From Hemerocallis citrina (lineage: Eukaryota; Streptophyta; Magnoliopsida; Asparagales; Asphodelaceae), in contig CM030362.1 of the NCBI GenBank assembly GCA_017893485.1, positions 30,794,089 through 30,858,088 on the forward strand: a stretch of DNA of 64,000 nucleotides. Reading direction: 5' to 3'. Positions 46,605 to 57,890 of this stretch are shown here, piece after piece (position 1 is the first letter of the stretch; each line of letters starts with the position of its first letter). Below the pieces are notes generated by a model that saw only the letters and a program-made list of their open reading frames with translations, did no database searches and was not told the DNA's origin. Both the position numbers and the translations under genes were made by a program.

Positions 46605-46946
46605 CTTTCGACACCGGGGTGTGGAGCATGTCTATATAGTCGGGTGAAAGATTTCGGGACTATAGACCCGGTCGGGCGGAGGATTTCGGGATTGTGGTGA
46701 ACCCTCAATTAAAATTCGGGACTGTTATTGATTAGGCGGAGGATTCCGAGATCATAATTAGTCGGGCGGATAGGAGGGTGGCTCAATTAAATTTGGGATT
46801 ATGATTGATCGGACGGTGGATTCCGGGATCATGAATAATCGAGCGGAAAGAAGAGCAGATGCTCCACAACGGCTAGAAAGGAGATCCTGCACTAGATTGT
46901 GCATGCTTGTGCTCAGCGAGGATGCTGATTTCTGAAGGGGGGTGTG

Positions 46947-47382
46947 TGTAACACCCCATAAATTTTCACAGTATATATATAGTATATATATGTTGATATA
47001 TAAAAGAAGTTAGCTGGTTTGGTAAAATGTGGTGAATGAATACAATGAATGGCATTAATGGGGGGCCCACCTGTGTGAATACACAACAGGAAGAATGTTG
47101 TTGCTGCTTCATGTGTGTAACATCATGAAGATGACGTGGCTTCACATAGGGTCTTCTCACGACAGAGAAGAGAAGAAGAGATAAATGTGTGGGATTAAAT
47201 CCCAAAACGGTAAAATGAATTAAATAAAATAATAAATAAATACTAATAGCCTATGATTAAGAGTCACCAATCCGGTTCACCACCTTTTGAGAGGCAGCCT
47301 ATGGTGGGCAGTTGTACTACATAGTATCTAATTTGTCTTCTAAATTGTATAAATAGTCTGAGCTAAGGGCAGGGGCGTTACA
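46947..47382 (+). repeat. 3' LTR of the TRIM
   Basis: 436 bp, preceded by the polypurine tract at about 46934-46942. Confidence 0.92.
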
Positions 47383-47387
47383 ATATG

Positions 47388-48718
47388 TTCTAGACGTAAG
47401 TGCCAAAAAGCTTAGAATTACTAGAGGGTGTTTTTCTTTTGTTTGATATAGTACTAGATAAGCCATTAGTTGTATTAATAAGCAGTTTGGAAGAAATAGT
47501 ATGAAGCAAATATAATTCATCTTTTATTATACCGGAACAAATAAACTTGCCATTCTTACGAACTATGGCTTTGTCCTCAAATAAAGTAGAATATCCATGT
47601 TTCCATAAAGATTTAACTGAAATTAAATTTCTCCTTATGTTTGGAACATAAAGAACATTATTCAAAACTAAAGATCTTCCATCACTAAACTGCAAATCAA
47701 CTGATCCTACTGCTACAACTTTAACTCGATGTTGCGATCCTAGATAAATATCAACTTCGCCAACACTTAGTTCCCTTGTTGTCTTGAACCCCTGCATGGA
47801 ATTACAAACATGGTCAGTGGCTCCTGAGTCAAAACACCAAGTGTCTATAGACTTCTCCACAAAACATGTTTCAACAACTAGTGATTCAGTACCTGAGTTG
47901 GCATTTTTCTTTGCCAGACATTTCACGCAATTCCCTTTCCAATGCCCTTTGATACCGCAGTGGAAACATTTTCCCTTTGATTTATTCTCTCGATCCACAA
48001 GCTTTGTTAGTTTCCCAAAACAAGATTTACCATTAAATTTTTTGCCTTGCTTCTTATTTCCTATCTTACCTTTCGGTTTGATAGAAGAAGTTTCACCAGT
48101 GAAAACACTATTTTTTGGCTTAACGATACCTTCAGCCGCAATCAACTCATTCATCAGTTCGGAAAGGGACAGATTCATTTTGCTCATATTGTAATTGAGC
48201 GTGAACTAATTGAATGAGTGTGGTAGCGTCTAAAGGATCATATCAACTTGGGTTTCCTTATCGATTACTGCATCAAGAATCTGAAGTTCATTAAGGAACC
48301 CCATCATTTTCAAGACATGCTCACGAACAGGAGTACCCTCAGCCATCTCAACATTCATTATTGCTTTCATCGCAACTTGCCTTGCGGCTCGCGATTGACT
48401 GGCAAACATTTCTTTTAAGCTAGTTATCATATCTAAAGTATGCGGAATTTTATTGTGTTGGTGTTGAAGCACATTTGACATGGGCGCCAAAATATAACAT
48501 TTAGCCATGTCATCAGCCTTAACCCATGCTTCATGATAATCAAAATCTTCCTGGGAAGTTTCATCCGTGGGCTTATCAGGTTTCTTTTCTAGAAGTACAC
48601 ATTTGTAATTCTGAGAGGTAAGGATAATGTCAAGATTGCGTTTCCAGTCAACATAATTAGGTCCTTCTAAATTATTGTCTTTATGAATCATGAAGAGTGG
48701 GTTCATGCTGGAAGACAT
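47388..48718 (-). pseudogene. Copia A gag-protease, with stops
   Basis: Starts MSSSMNPLFMIHKDN at 48718. The gag part contains GPNYVDWKRNLDIIL and LKEMFASQSRAARQV. Stops follow at two points where copy B has CAG (Q), both CAG to TAG (DMIL-stop and FN-stop-F). The CCHC knuckle CFHCGIKGHWKGNC (about 47925-47966) and the aspartic protease motif DSGATDHVC follow, then the gag-pre-integrase start NLISVKSLWKHGYSTLF. Near 47400 a frameshift gives SKLFGTYV where copy B has SKAYWHLRLGH. Intact products would be the capsid and processing protease of the element. Confidence 0.85.
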
Positions 48719-49467
48719 CTGAAATAATTTTAAAAATAATATAAGAACTAATGAAAAAATGGTTTAAACTAAACCTTTTAAATTCTCATCATAATCATTA
48801 TGGGGTTCCTCAAACCATAAACTTATAGAGAAAAATCGGATGACTAGTCCTATGGTTACAAATTTTGTTGGGAAAATTTGCTCCCACTAACTAGCGGAAA
48901 ACCCATTAATTTTCTTAGACTTGATATGTCAAATTAACATCCGATTTCTTTGGCCTCCAATACTTAACGATAAACATCCGTTGGGGAGTTTACCATTATT
49001 TATTGGTCGAGTGTGCATCATTATGAAGAATCTAAAATGGATTACATGAATTAAGTCCTCGATGGGAGAATCCCTTTTCATGCTACCAATTCATATTCTA
49101 ACTTAAAGAAATTCACACTTATAGTCCATGTTAAGTACCCTTCGTTAGGGAGCTTCACAAAGGAAGATGAGGTACCGTTTCAATACTATTGTGAATAGAT
49201 AATGGAAGGTCGTGTGTTTCATTAAGAACCCTCTCCCACTCGATATTTTTATATGAGGAAATTAAAAGACATATCTGTTTTTGGCTCAATTAACATTCAA
49301 TGCAATTTAAAACAGAAATATCAACAAAAATAAAATATTCATCCCCCAACCAAACACATGGCCCGAACAATATTTAGAAGTATCCGTGCAATAAAGAAAC
49401 TAGAGATCTAGTCTTCATGTCCTCCTTCTTTGCTTTGTCTTTGCTCCATCGATATTTACAAAATTTA

Positions 49468-49592
49468 AACTACCTCAACATAAGGAGGCTTACATTAAAT
49501 TACAATAAAACTACCTCAACATAAGGAGGTTTACATCAATGAATAACAAAACTAGCTCCACATAAAAAGGTTTACATCACTGAACAACAAAA
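49468..49592. repeat. Leader minisatellite of copia A, 3 units
   Basis: Units of about 43 bp contain CTACCTCAACATAAGGAGG and TTTACATCA. Three units here, four in the matching place of copy B. Confidence 0.8.
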
Positions 49593-49865
49593 TAAAAGAT
49601 AACAAGTTCTGACCATGGGGGGATTCTCACAAACATACACATACATCCACAGGCAGTATAATAATGCAACGTAGCGGAAACCAAAATTATACAATCCAAT
49701 AATTATAACTGTTTCTATCAATATCATCTAAGATCTCAAAATATCAAGTTAATACCAATAAAAAAAATCTAACAATGATAAATAATTATTAGATCTAACC
49801 TTATAATAAAAAAATTGTGATCTAGATTATTGGTATAGTTAATAATTTTTTTTTAAAAAAATTAG

Positions 49866-50339
49866 ATTAAAAAAAAAGAACAACCATTACTGTTTTTGTT
49901 TGGAGTTATGGCTTGAATTCTCTTTAAAATCATGAATTAATTGTCAACTTATCACCTTACACAACAAACTGGTCCAAGGCAATCAATTGGCCATACTGCC
50001 CAAGCCCAGCCGACTGTGTAGCAGACATACACCTTTTTGTGGATTTTAATTAGGAATATATTGGTGTGCATTAGGGACTATGAGAATGAGATTTCTTTGA
50101 CTGGAAATTAGGTCCGGAGCTTGGCGGCTGGACCCCACCATCAAAAAAATATATTTGAATGGTCTGGAGTACGGCCGCTAAACCCCCATCAGTCGATCAC
50201 ATAAAAAAAAACTGATCAACATTCAACAAGATAAATCAATCTCGAAATCCGATCATCAATGTAGTAATTATTCAGATCTCAAAAAAAAATCTGATCTTAA
50301 ACAAAATCCGATCTTCAACAAAAAAATTTGATTCCAAGT
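49866..50339. other. Segment between the two copia copies
   Basis: AT-rich, with a more mixed stretch at 49975-50190 that includes GGAGCTTGGCGGCTGG and a related GGAGTACGGCCGCTAA. No gene seen. Frames ending near 50268 are continuations of copia B into spacer. Confidence 0.35.
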
Positions 50340-50340
50340 T

Positions 50341-51560
50341 AACATCTTTAAGTGCCTCTTTGTAGTGTCTGGAATTGGAGTCTTGCTCATCAGGGATAGG
50401 CCCGGAGGCTTCCCCCAAAAGCATGTATCTATCAGGTAGTCGGGTTTCTCTCCCACTACGACGAAGTACCGGTGCAATATTAGAATTTTCTGTGGTAACT
50501 GAAGTAGTATCAGGTAAATTTGCATCTATACTATCAGGAATTAGTGTTAGATTATCTGACAACTCATGCAAAATCAAGTTACTTCGTGAAATATGTTTCA
50601 TCACATAGTCTTCCTCTAGATAAACAGCATGTGTTGAAACAGAATACTTTCTGTTCACTAGGACTATATAACATGCTTCCACGAGTTCCTTTTGGATACC
50701 CAATGAACAGACAAGTTTCTGATCTTGTTTCCAACTTATCTGGTTGTTGCTTCCGCACATATGCAGTACAATCCCATATACGCAAATGTTGTATACTTGG
50801 TTGTCTCCCACTCCATAACTGAGTAGGTGTGCTATCAACAACCTTATATGGAACCAAGTTCAAAAGATAAAATGATGTAAGTAGGGCATATCCCCAAAAT
50901 GATATAAGTAATGTAGCTAACTCATCATAGATCTAACCATATCAAGTAAAGGCCTATTCCTCCTCTCAGCCACACCATTCTGCTGGGGACAGTTAGGTGC
51001 AGATAACTGTGGTACAATCCCACACTGCATAAGATAATCCCAAAACTCACTAGAGAGGTACTCTCCTCCTCGATCTGATCGAAGAATCTTCAAGTGTTTA
51101 CCTAGTTGATTTTCACTTTCTGTCTTAAACTCCTTGAATTTCTCAAAAGTTCCAGACTTGTGATGCATTAAGTATACATAGCCATATCTTGAGTAATCAT
51201 CTGTGAAAGTCCCAAAATACTCATAGCCTCCCCTTGCACTAGTGCTCATAGGTCCGCATACATCTGTGTGTACCAATTCTAAAGGTTTTTTTGCTCTATT
51301 TCCTTTTCCAGAATATGGTCTTCTAGTCATTTTTCCTTATAAACAAAATTCACAAACTGACATAGGCTCCTCTGCCAAGGGACCCAAAGATCCACGTTTC
51401 ACCAATTTGTCAATCATATCAGGGTTAATATGTCCTAGACGTAAGTGCCAATAAGCCTTAGAATTAGTAGAAGGTGTTTTTCTTTTGTTTGATATAGTAC
51501 TAGATAAGGCATTAGTTTCATTAATAGGTAGTTTGGAAGAAATAGTATGAAGCAAATATA
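50341..51560 (-). pseudogene. Copia B gag-pre-integrase and integrase
   Basis: 51337-51555 holds the zinc-binding gag-pre-integrase part with YWHLRLGHINPDMIDKL and CEFC. After a stop, 50917-51330 gives the catalytic core with TDDYSRYGYVYL, RSDRGGEYLS and NGVAERRN. 50579-50863 gives the C-terminal GCTAYVRKQQPDKLETRS and FIGYPKGTRG. Frames are broken between these parts. Confidence 0.85.
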
Positions 51561-51783
51561 ATTCATCTTTTATTATTCCAGAACAAATAAACTTGCCATT
51601 CTTACGAACTATGGCTTTGTCCTCAAATAAAGTAGAATATCCATATTTTCATAAAGATTTAACTGAAATTAAATTTCTCTTTATATCTGGAACATAAATA
51701 ACATTATTCAAAACTAAAGATCTTCCATCACTAAACTGCAAATCAACTGATCCTACTACTACAGCTTTAACTCGATGTTGCGA

Positions 51784-52767
51784 TCATAGATAAATGTCAA
51801 TTTCGCCATCACTTAGTTCCCTTGTTGTCTTGAACCCCTGCATGGAATTACAAACATGGTCAGTGGCTCCTGAGTCAAAATACCAAGTGTCTATAGACTT
51901 CTCCACAAAACATGTTTCAACAACTAGTGATTCAGGCATACATGAGTTGGCATTTTTCTTCGCCAGATATTTCACGCAATTCCCTTTCCAATGCCCTTTG
52001 ATACCGCAGTGGAAACATTTTTCCTTTGATTTATTCTCCTGATTCACAATCTTTGTTGGTTTCCCAAAACCGGATTTACCATTAAATTTTTTGCCTTGCT
52101 TCTTCTTTCCTATCTTACCTTTCGGTTTGATAGAAGAAGTTTCACCAATGAAAACACTACTTTTTGGCTTAACAATACCTTCAGCCGCAATCAACTCATT
52201 CATCAGTTCAGAAAGGGACAGATTCATTTTGCTCATATTGTAATTGAGCGTGAACTGATTGAATGAGTGTGGTAGCATCTGAAGGATCATATCAACTTGG
52301 GTTTCCTTATCGATTACTGCACCAAGAATCTGAAGTTCATTAAGGAACCCCATTATTTTCAAGACATGCTCACGAACAGGAGTACCCTCAGCCATCTCAG
52401 CATTCGTTATTTCTTTCATTGCAACTTGCCTTGCGGCTCGCGATTGACTGGCAAACATTTCTTTTAAGCTACTTATCATATCTAAAGCATGCGGCATTTC
52501 ATTGTGTTGGTGTTGAAGCACATTTGACATGGACGCCAAAATGTAACATTTAGCCATGTCATCAGCCTTAACCCATGCTTCATGATAATCAAAATCTTCC
52601 TGGGAAGTTTCATCCGTGGGCTTATCAGGTTTCTTTTCTAGAAGTACAAATTTGTAATTCTGAGAGGTAAGGACAATGTCAAGATTGCGTTTCCAGTCAA
52701 CATAATTAGGTCCTTCTAACTTATTGTCTTTTAGAATCATAAAGAGTGAGTTCATGCCGGAAGACAT
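51784..52767 (-). pseudogene. Copia B gag-protease
   Basis: Starts MSSGMNSLFMILKDNKLEG at 52767 (the frame is open upstream to 52821). About 327 residues are uninterrupted: capsid-like gag, basic linker (GKKKQGKKFNGKSG), CCHC knuckle CFHCGIKGHWKGNC, and protease DSGATDHVC. The frame ends at DIYL with TGA where copy A has GGA (G). The intact polyprotein would continue into integrase. Confidence 0.87.
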
Positions 52768-53518
52768 CTGAAATAATTTTAAAAATAATATAAGAACTAG
52801 AGCAAAAAATGGTTTAAACAAAACCTTTTAAATTCTCATCATAATCATTATGGGGTTCCTCAAACCATAAACTTATAGAGAAAAATCGGATGACTAGTCC
52901 CATGGTTACAAATTTCGTTGGGAAAATTTGCTCCCACTAACTAGCGGGAAATCCATTAATTTTCTTAGACTTGATATGTCAAATTAACATCTGATTTCTT
53001 TGGCCTCCAATACTTAAAGATAAACATATGTTAGGGAGTTTACCATTATTTATTGATCCAGTGTGCACCATTATCAAGATTCTAAAATTGATTGCATGAA
53101 TTAAGTCCTCGATGGGAAAATTCCTTTTCATGCTACCAATTCATATTCTAACTTAAAGAAATTCACACTTATAGTCCATGTTAAGTACCCTCCGTTAGGG
53201 AGCTTCACAAAGGAAGGCGAGGTACCGTTTGAATACTATTGTAAATAGATAATGGAAGGTCGTGGGTTTCATTAAGAACCCTCTCCCACTCGATATTTTT
53301 ATATGAGGAAATTAAAAGACATATCTGTTTTTGGCTCAATTAACATTCAATGCAATTTAAAACAGAAATATCAACAAAAATAAAACATTCATCCCTCAAC
53401 CAAACACATGGCCCAGAACAATATTTAGATGTATCCCTGCAATAGAGAACCTAGAGATCTAGTTTTCATGTCCTCCTTCTTTGCTTTGTCTTTGCTCCAT
53501 CGACATTTACAAAATTTA

Positions 53519-53690
53519 AACTACCTCAACATAAGGAGGCTTACATTAAATTACAATAAAACTAACTCAACATAAGGAGGTTTACATCAATGAATAACAA
53601 AACTATTTCAACATAAGGAGGTTTACATCATAGAACAACAAAACTACCTCAACATAAGGAGGTTTACATCGCTGAACAACAATATAAAAA
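53519..53690. repeat. Leader minisatellite of copia B, 4 units
   Basis: Four units of about 43 bp with CTCAACATAAGGAGG and TTTACATC. Confidence 0.82.
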
Positions 53691-54377
53691 ATAACAAGTT
53701 CTGGCCGTGGGGGGATTCTCACAAACATACACATTCATCCACAGGCAGTATAATAATGCAAGGCAGTAGAAAGCAAAATTATACAATCTTATAATTATAA
53801 CTGTTTCTACCAATATCATCTAAGATATCAAATTATCAAGTTAATCTCAATAAGTAAAAAAGAATCTAAGAATCATGAATAATTATTAGATCTAAACTTA
53901 TATAAGCAAAAAGAGATCTAGATTATTGGTTTAGTTAATCAATTAAAAAAAACTGAAAACAATTTAGATCCCAAATTTGTTAAAGATCCAAGAGTGGAAT
54001 GCTAAAGATCTAGATTATTAATGAAAAAAAAAATAAAATCAGGGACCAGATGCTAAAGATCCAAGAGCATGATGGGTCTGGGGAAACCAAACATGATCCA
54101 GTCTTCAAATAGTGAATACATGATCTAGATTTTACCTCTCACAATACATGAATACATGATCTAATCTTTAGAAGGATACATGATCTAATCTTCAAACAGT
54201 GAATACATGATCAAAAAAAATAGGAGCAAGGTTGCGGGACCCTTGCGGGACCTTTTTTTTTTTTTTTTAATTTTAAAATTTATTCTGTATCTCAAAAAAT
54301 TTGATTCTACAGTAATATTAGATCATTGTAATATCAACATCATATACAGTAATATTTGATTAAGAACTTCAAAAAAT

Positions 54378-54739
54378 GCTTTTCTCCATGTTTGGGGAAT
54401 GCTTTTCTTTGTTTATTGGCTCGGTGGCCACATAGATGTCTTCAGCTCCCTCCCACGTCGATGAAGGGTCCAGCGTGCTCAAGACTGATCGAGGGCCGCC
54501 ATACCAGCCGATCCAAGTTCCTCGCCAGTTTAATAGCTTATTTGTTCTGTTGTACTCTAGTCTGTAGGTTTTTTTCTGCGCTCTTATCTTGTACCTTCTT
54601 TAGCCTTGTGGTTTAGGGAACCGTTATTACCTCTCGTAATACGGCTCTTATCCGCCTTTGTACAGATTTTATTGCTTATTAATATATTTTTTTGATCGGG
54701 CTGGAGTCGTATGACTCTATCCATTACATCAAAAAAAAA
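54378..54739 (+). mobile_element. Short retroposon (LINE 3' end type) with 16-bp target duplication
   Basis: The exact repeat AAGAACTTCAAAAAAT lies at 54362-54377 and 54740-54755. The insert ends with a stem-loop GAGTC-GTAT-GACTC (about 54705-54718) and an A11 tail, the plan of LINE 3' ends. It holds no complete coding region. It sits within the leader of copia B. Confidence 0.85.
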
Positions 54740-54912
54740 AAGAACTTCAAAAAATAATCGAGGCCTTCTACTGTAATATTTGATTCTATGTTGATCTTGA
54801 AAACCGATCTCAACTGTAGAATAAATCCGACATTTTTATTTTTATTTTTTTAAAAAAAAAAAAATTAAAACTAATAAGAATCAATTAGAAGATTGATTAA
54901 AATTAAATCAAA

Positions 54913-54928
54913 GTGGCTCTGATACAAC
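54913..54928 (-). promoter_or_regulatory. Possible PBS remnant of copia B
   Basis: The minus strand reads TTGTATCAGAGCCAC, one base off the usual TGGTATCAGAGCCA. It lies about 2.1 kb from the gag start, like the leader length in the element at 208-5995. The adjoining LTR could not be delimited. Confidence 0.45.
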
Positions 54929-54930
54929 AA

Positions 54931-56985
54931 AAAATAAGGCTTATGAAGTTCAGATCCCAACAGGCTGGATTTCGGACCTCATACACCCCAACCAACAAAC
55001 AAAAAATACATCGAAATCTATTCCTACTGATCGGCCGTCCCCGCCAGAGCAAAATTTTTCGTGCCAATTTGGGCTCAGTCTCTCGCATATACGCCGTTTA
55101 TCATTTCCAACTATCGTACGTTTTCCCTCGTCGCCCCCAACAGTGACCTAAACGACAAGTGTAAGCACTATATGAGAGACCGCAGACACTCTACGAATCT
55201 GACAACTCTATGTCAAGATTGAGTCCTTGTTCTCATCCCATCGCTTCACCCTCGATGACTCTCACCACAACTTCACAGCGAGGATAGACGTCGCACCTGA
55301 CCCATGCGAGCCCTCTGACATGAAAGAAACCTAAGGCACCGCCTCACTTCGACCAACCATAGTCAAAGTAGAGCCCAAACTATAAACTTGCCTGACAACA
55401 GTCGTCCACACCAATTAGGATACATTTCATTGCTAATTGTTAATTGTTTGTAATTTGGATATAGCTCTGTTATCAGTCGTTGTTTCCCCGATTTTTCTGT
55501 TCAATATCGAGCTTTGTCAAATGAAAGTGAAAGGAAGGAAGGAGATAAGTCTCATCTTACTCTTCTTATTTGAATCTTTCTACATTCCCTCCTTTTTTTT
55601 CTTTTTTCAAAATGGAAATTCTTTCTTTTCCTGATAGTAATGCATGCACTATTCAATAGAATTGCTTGCTATACGACTTATCGTTCCATACCGAAAGTGT
55701 ATATACATCGATGGATTATGAAATGCAATAGGACTGTTGTTTAGGATGGTAGATGTCCAGTTGTTTGTCATATTCTTTCTTAGACTAGGCAGAATCTTGA
55801 GGTGTATTAACTTAAATGGCTCGATCTGCACTTATTATTATTATTCTTATCTCTAATCTCTAATCTCTAATCTCTAATATTATAATGGAAGAAGATCTTA
55901 GTGTCATTTGTCATTTTGTCATTCTACCAACATGTGCAACACATGTATATAATTAATATAAAGGAGGTTTCCAGTTCAAATCCTTCCTACGTCAGAGTTT
56001 TTTTTTATTGAAATTATTAAAACGTGCATCGCACGTGTAAATTACTAGTTATTTGAAATCAGTATTTGTTAATTGAAAGAAACTGGTGGACTCTGGCATG
56101 CAGAAAGAAAATACAGTCCGGAATTGGAGTGCTTGATTGTTGAATATAGAACTGGTAAAACAAAGTATGCAGCATCTGAACCGCCGTTGGCTACCATATT
56201 ATCTAGTCAAAAACTCGACTTGATTTTTTACAAACAGTGACTTGAAAATTGGTGAATTACTTGAAGAAAGCTCGCCTTTGAAATTTTGAAAATAGTAGAG
56301 AAATAATTAACATATTGCAGTCACAATTGAATACGAACCCTCTTTCATAAAAGGGTTATAAAACTGCACTTAATATGAAATGTGATATGGCGAAAACAGT
56401 ACAAATTGATCTTAGCATGATTCATGCGATTTTGCGAGAGCTAAGCAATCTATGACCAGGTTGATAACTGAAAAAATTATTCTAGTTGGATTACTTAATT
56501 GATTTGAGCATGTATGAATTGAACTTGTGTAAGTAATTGGCATTGACTGGCATTGCTTAAGGGATACTCTAAATCAAGTCAAGATCAGGATTATGAAACG
56601 TAGACTTAATTTGCTGTTCTTTTTTGAAGAAGAAATTACTTAAGACAAATTTAAACGATTCCCTTTTTTTTTTCTCAAAGATGGTTTAATGCTTTCTCAT
56701 TTGTTGGTAGGTTAAGAAAGCCATCTTAATTAAGTCCAACAGCTTGCAATTGAAAACTGAAGCTGCAAGTCCACCACCAACATTCAGTTTTCAAACTTAA
56801 GTCATAGGTAAATGTAATGGTTATATATGATTCACATGATTAATTACGTGTATCAGCTGTATGTGAAAGTTAATTCCATACCCTCATGGAGAAATATTTA
56901 GAACCTTGTGATATTTTTTACTCGTATACAACTTATATTTATTATGAAAACAATATACACTTGTAAAACCTGCATGCTAAAATTC
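54931..56985. other. Spacer, no gene identified
   Basis: 54931-55430 is of mixed composition and may be the remains of an LTR. 55845-55880 holds tandem CTCTAAT units followed by an ATTATAATGG motif. 56025-56040 holds the dispersed ACGTGCATCGCACGTG motif. Confidence 0.4.
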
Positions 56986-56989
56986 AAAA

Positions 56990-57560
56990 TTCCTCAAATT
57001 TAGTGGACTATAACTCATAAAAGCTGAGCAAAATATTGAAATTCAGAATTTCTAATAGTGAAAATTTTCAGAATTTCTCGAAACCGTCCAAAATTAATGG
57101 ACTCTAACCCAAGAAAATTGGCCAAAACGCAAAGCTTCTAATTTTTTTTTTCAAATTGACCTGATTTAGCAGACTATGCACCTAAAATTGGACCCAAAAA
57201 AAACTTAAATTTTTAGAATTTCTCAAAATTTGCTAAAATCAGTGGACTATATAACAAAAATGGTCCAAATATGTTGAAATTTAGAATTTTTGGAAATTGC
57301 CCAAAAACAATGGGAAAGCTAGCATGCTGAAATTGAGAATTTCTCTAAATATGATAAACATGGACTATAAAACCCAGAAGTTTGGTAAAACAATGAAGTA
57401 TTCTAATATTTGTAAAATTGGCCAAGATTACTGGACTATGGCCCACTAAAACTGGTTAAATGCTGAAATTCAGAATTTTTACAAATAGACCATAATTCAG
57501 TGAAATATAACTCAGAAAAATTGGCAACATACTGAATTTTTTAAAAAAATTTCTCCAAAC
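56990..57560. repeat. Degenerate tandem repeat, period about 75 bp
   Basis: Diverged units share TGGACTATAACCCA, an AAAATTGGCCAAA-like part and TGAAATTCAGAATTT. Copies start near 57003, 57098, 57170, 57244, 57358, 57434 and 57490. Confidence 0.75.
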
Positions 57561-57604
57561 TGAGCAAAATATTAAGCCCGCACACAATTTTGCAACTTAG
57601 AGGG

Positions 57605-57890
57605 TACATATTAATGACCCTACCAATAGACCAAAACTTCGAAGTTGTGGTAAGGGTTATATGCTAACACGCCCCGCAGGTTGAGGGCCATCTTTTTGGG
57701 CCAAGACCTGGACTATACGCAGCGGTATTTTTTTTATTTTTTATTTTCAATCTGCATTTAAATTGCGCAGCCGGTGAGATTCGAACCTAGGTTGCTCTGA
57801 TACCATATTAATGACCCTACCAATAGACCAAAACTTCGAAATTGTGGTAAGAGTGAGAGTTTTAATATTTATATTCTAACAGTACAAAAG
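57605..57890 (-). mobile_element. tRNA-related SINE-like repeat
   Basis: The minus strand shows an A-box-like TGGTCTATTGG (57820-57830) and a B-box GGTTCGAATCT (57777-57787), about 40 bases apart as in tRNA-derived pol III promoters. A block of about 50 bp with GACCCTACCAATAGACC and AAAACTTCGAA occurs twice (57612 and 57811), so it may be dimeric. No certain target duplication. Confidence 0.5.

Larger units (their letters stand above)
46154..47382 (+). mobile_element. TRIM (miniature LTR retrotransposon), complete, nested in copia A
   Basis: LTRs 46154-46587 and 46947-47382 start TGTAACACCCC and end GCGTTACA. Directly after the left LTR is a PBS, TGGTATCAGAGCCGA (46590). Before the right LTR is a purine tract, GAAGGGGGG. 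The internal part is only about 360 bp, built of GATTTCGGGA / GGGCGGA repeats, with no coding frame. Flanks are ATATC (46149-46153) and ATATG (47383-47387); the empty site in copia copy B reads ATATG, so the left duplicate has one later change. The element lies opposite in strand to its host copia. Confidence 0.93.
44480..49865 (-). mobile_element. Copia element, left copy (A), interrupted and truncated
   Basis: Minus-strand order from right to left: leader (48720-49865), gag, CCHC knuckle, protease, integrase, RT. The RT breaks off at 44480, where a TGTAACACCC terminus begins. A complete TRIM (46154-47382) is inserted in the integrase region. The stretch from 45065 to 49865, TRIM excluded, matches 50340-53950. 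No LTR of this copy was found. Confidence 0.85.
50340..54930 (-). mobile_element. Copia element, right copy (B), truncated
   Basis: Same family as copy A, without the TRIM. Minus strand, right to left: possible PBS remnant (54913-54928), leader, gag-protease (51784-52767) and integrase (50917-51555). It ends abruptly at 50340 in the segment joining integrase and RT, so RT and RNase H are missing. Copy B is mostly open through gag and protease, so it is less damaged than A. Confidence 0.82.

Noticed and set aside
46173..47205. Two 79-residue minus frames, nearly identical
   Set aside because: They are the same chance frame in the two TRIM LTRs, not a duplicated gene.
57765..57830. Functional tRNA gene
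   Set aside because: A-box and B-box-like parts exist, but no acceptor stem or complete cloverleaf could be drawn.
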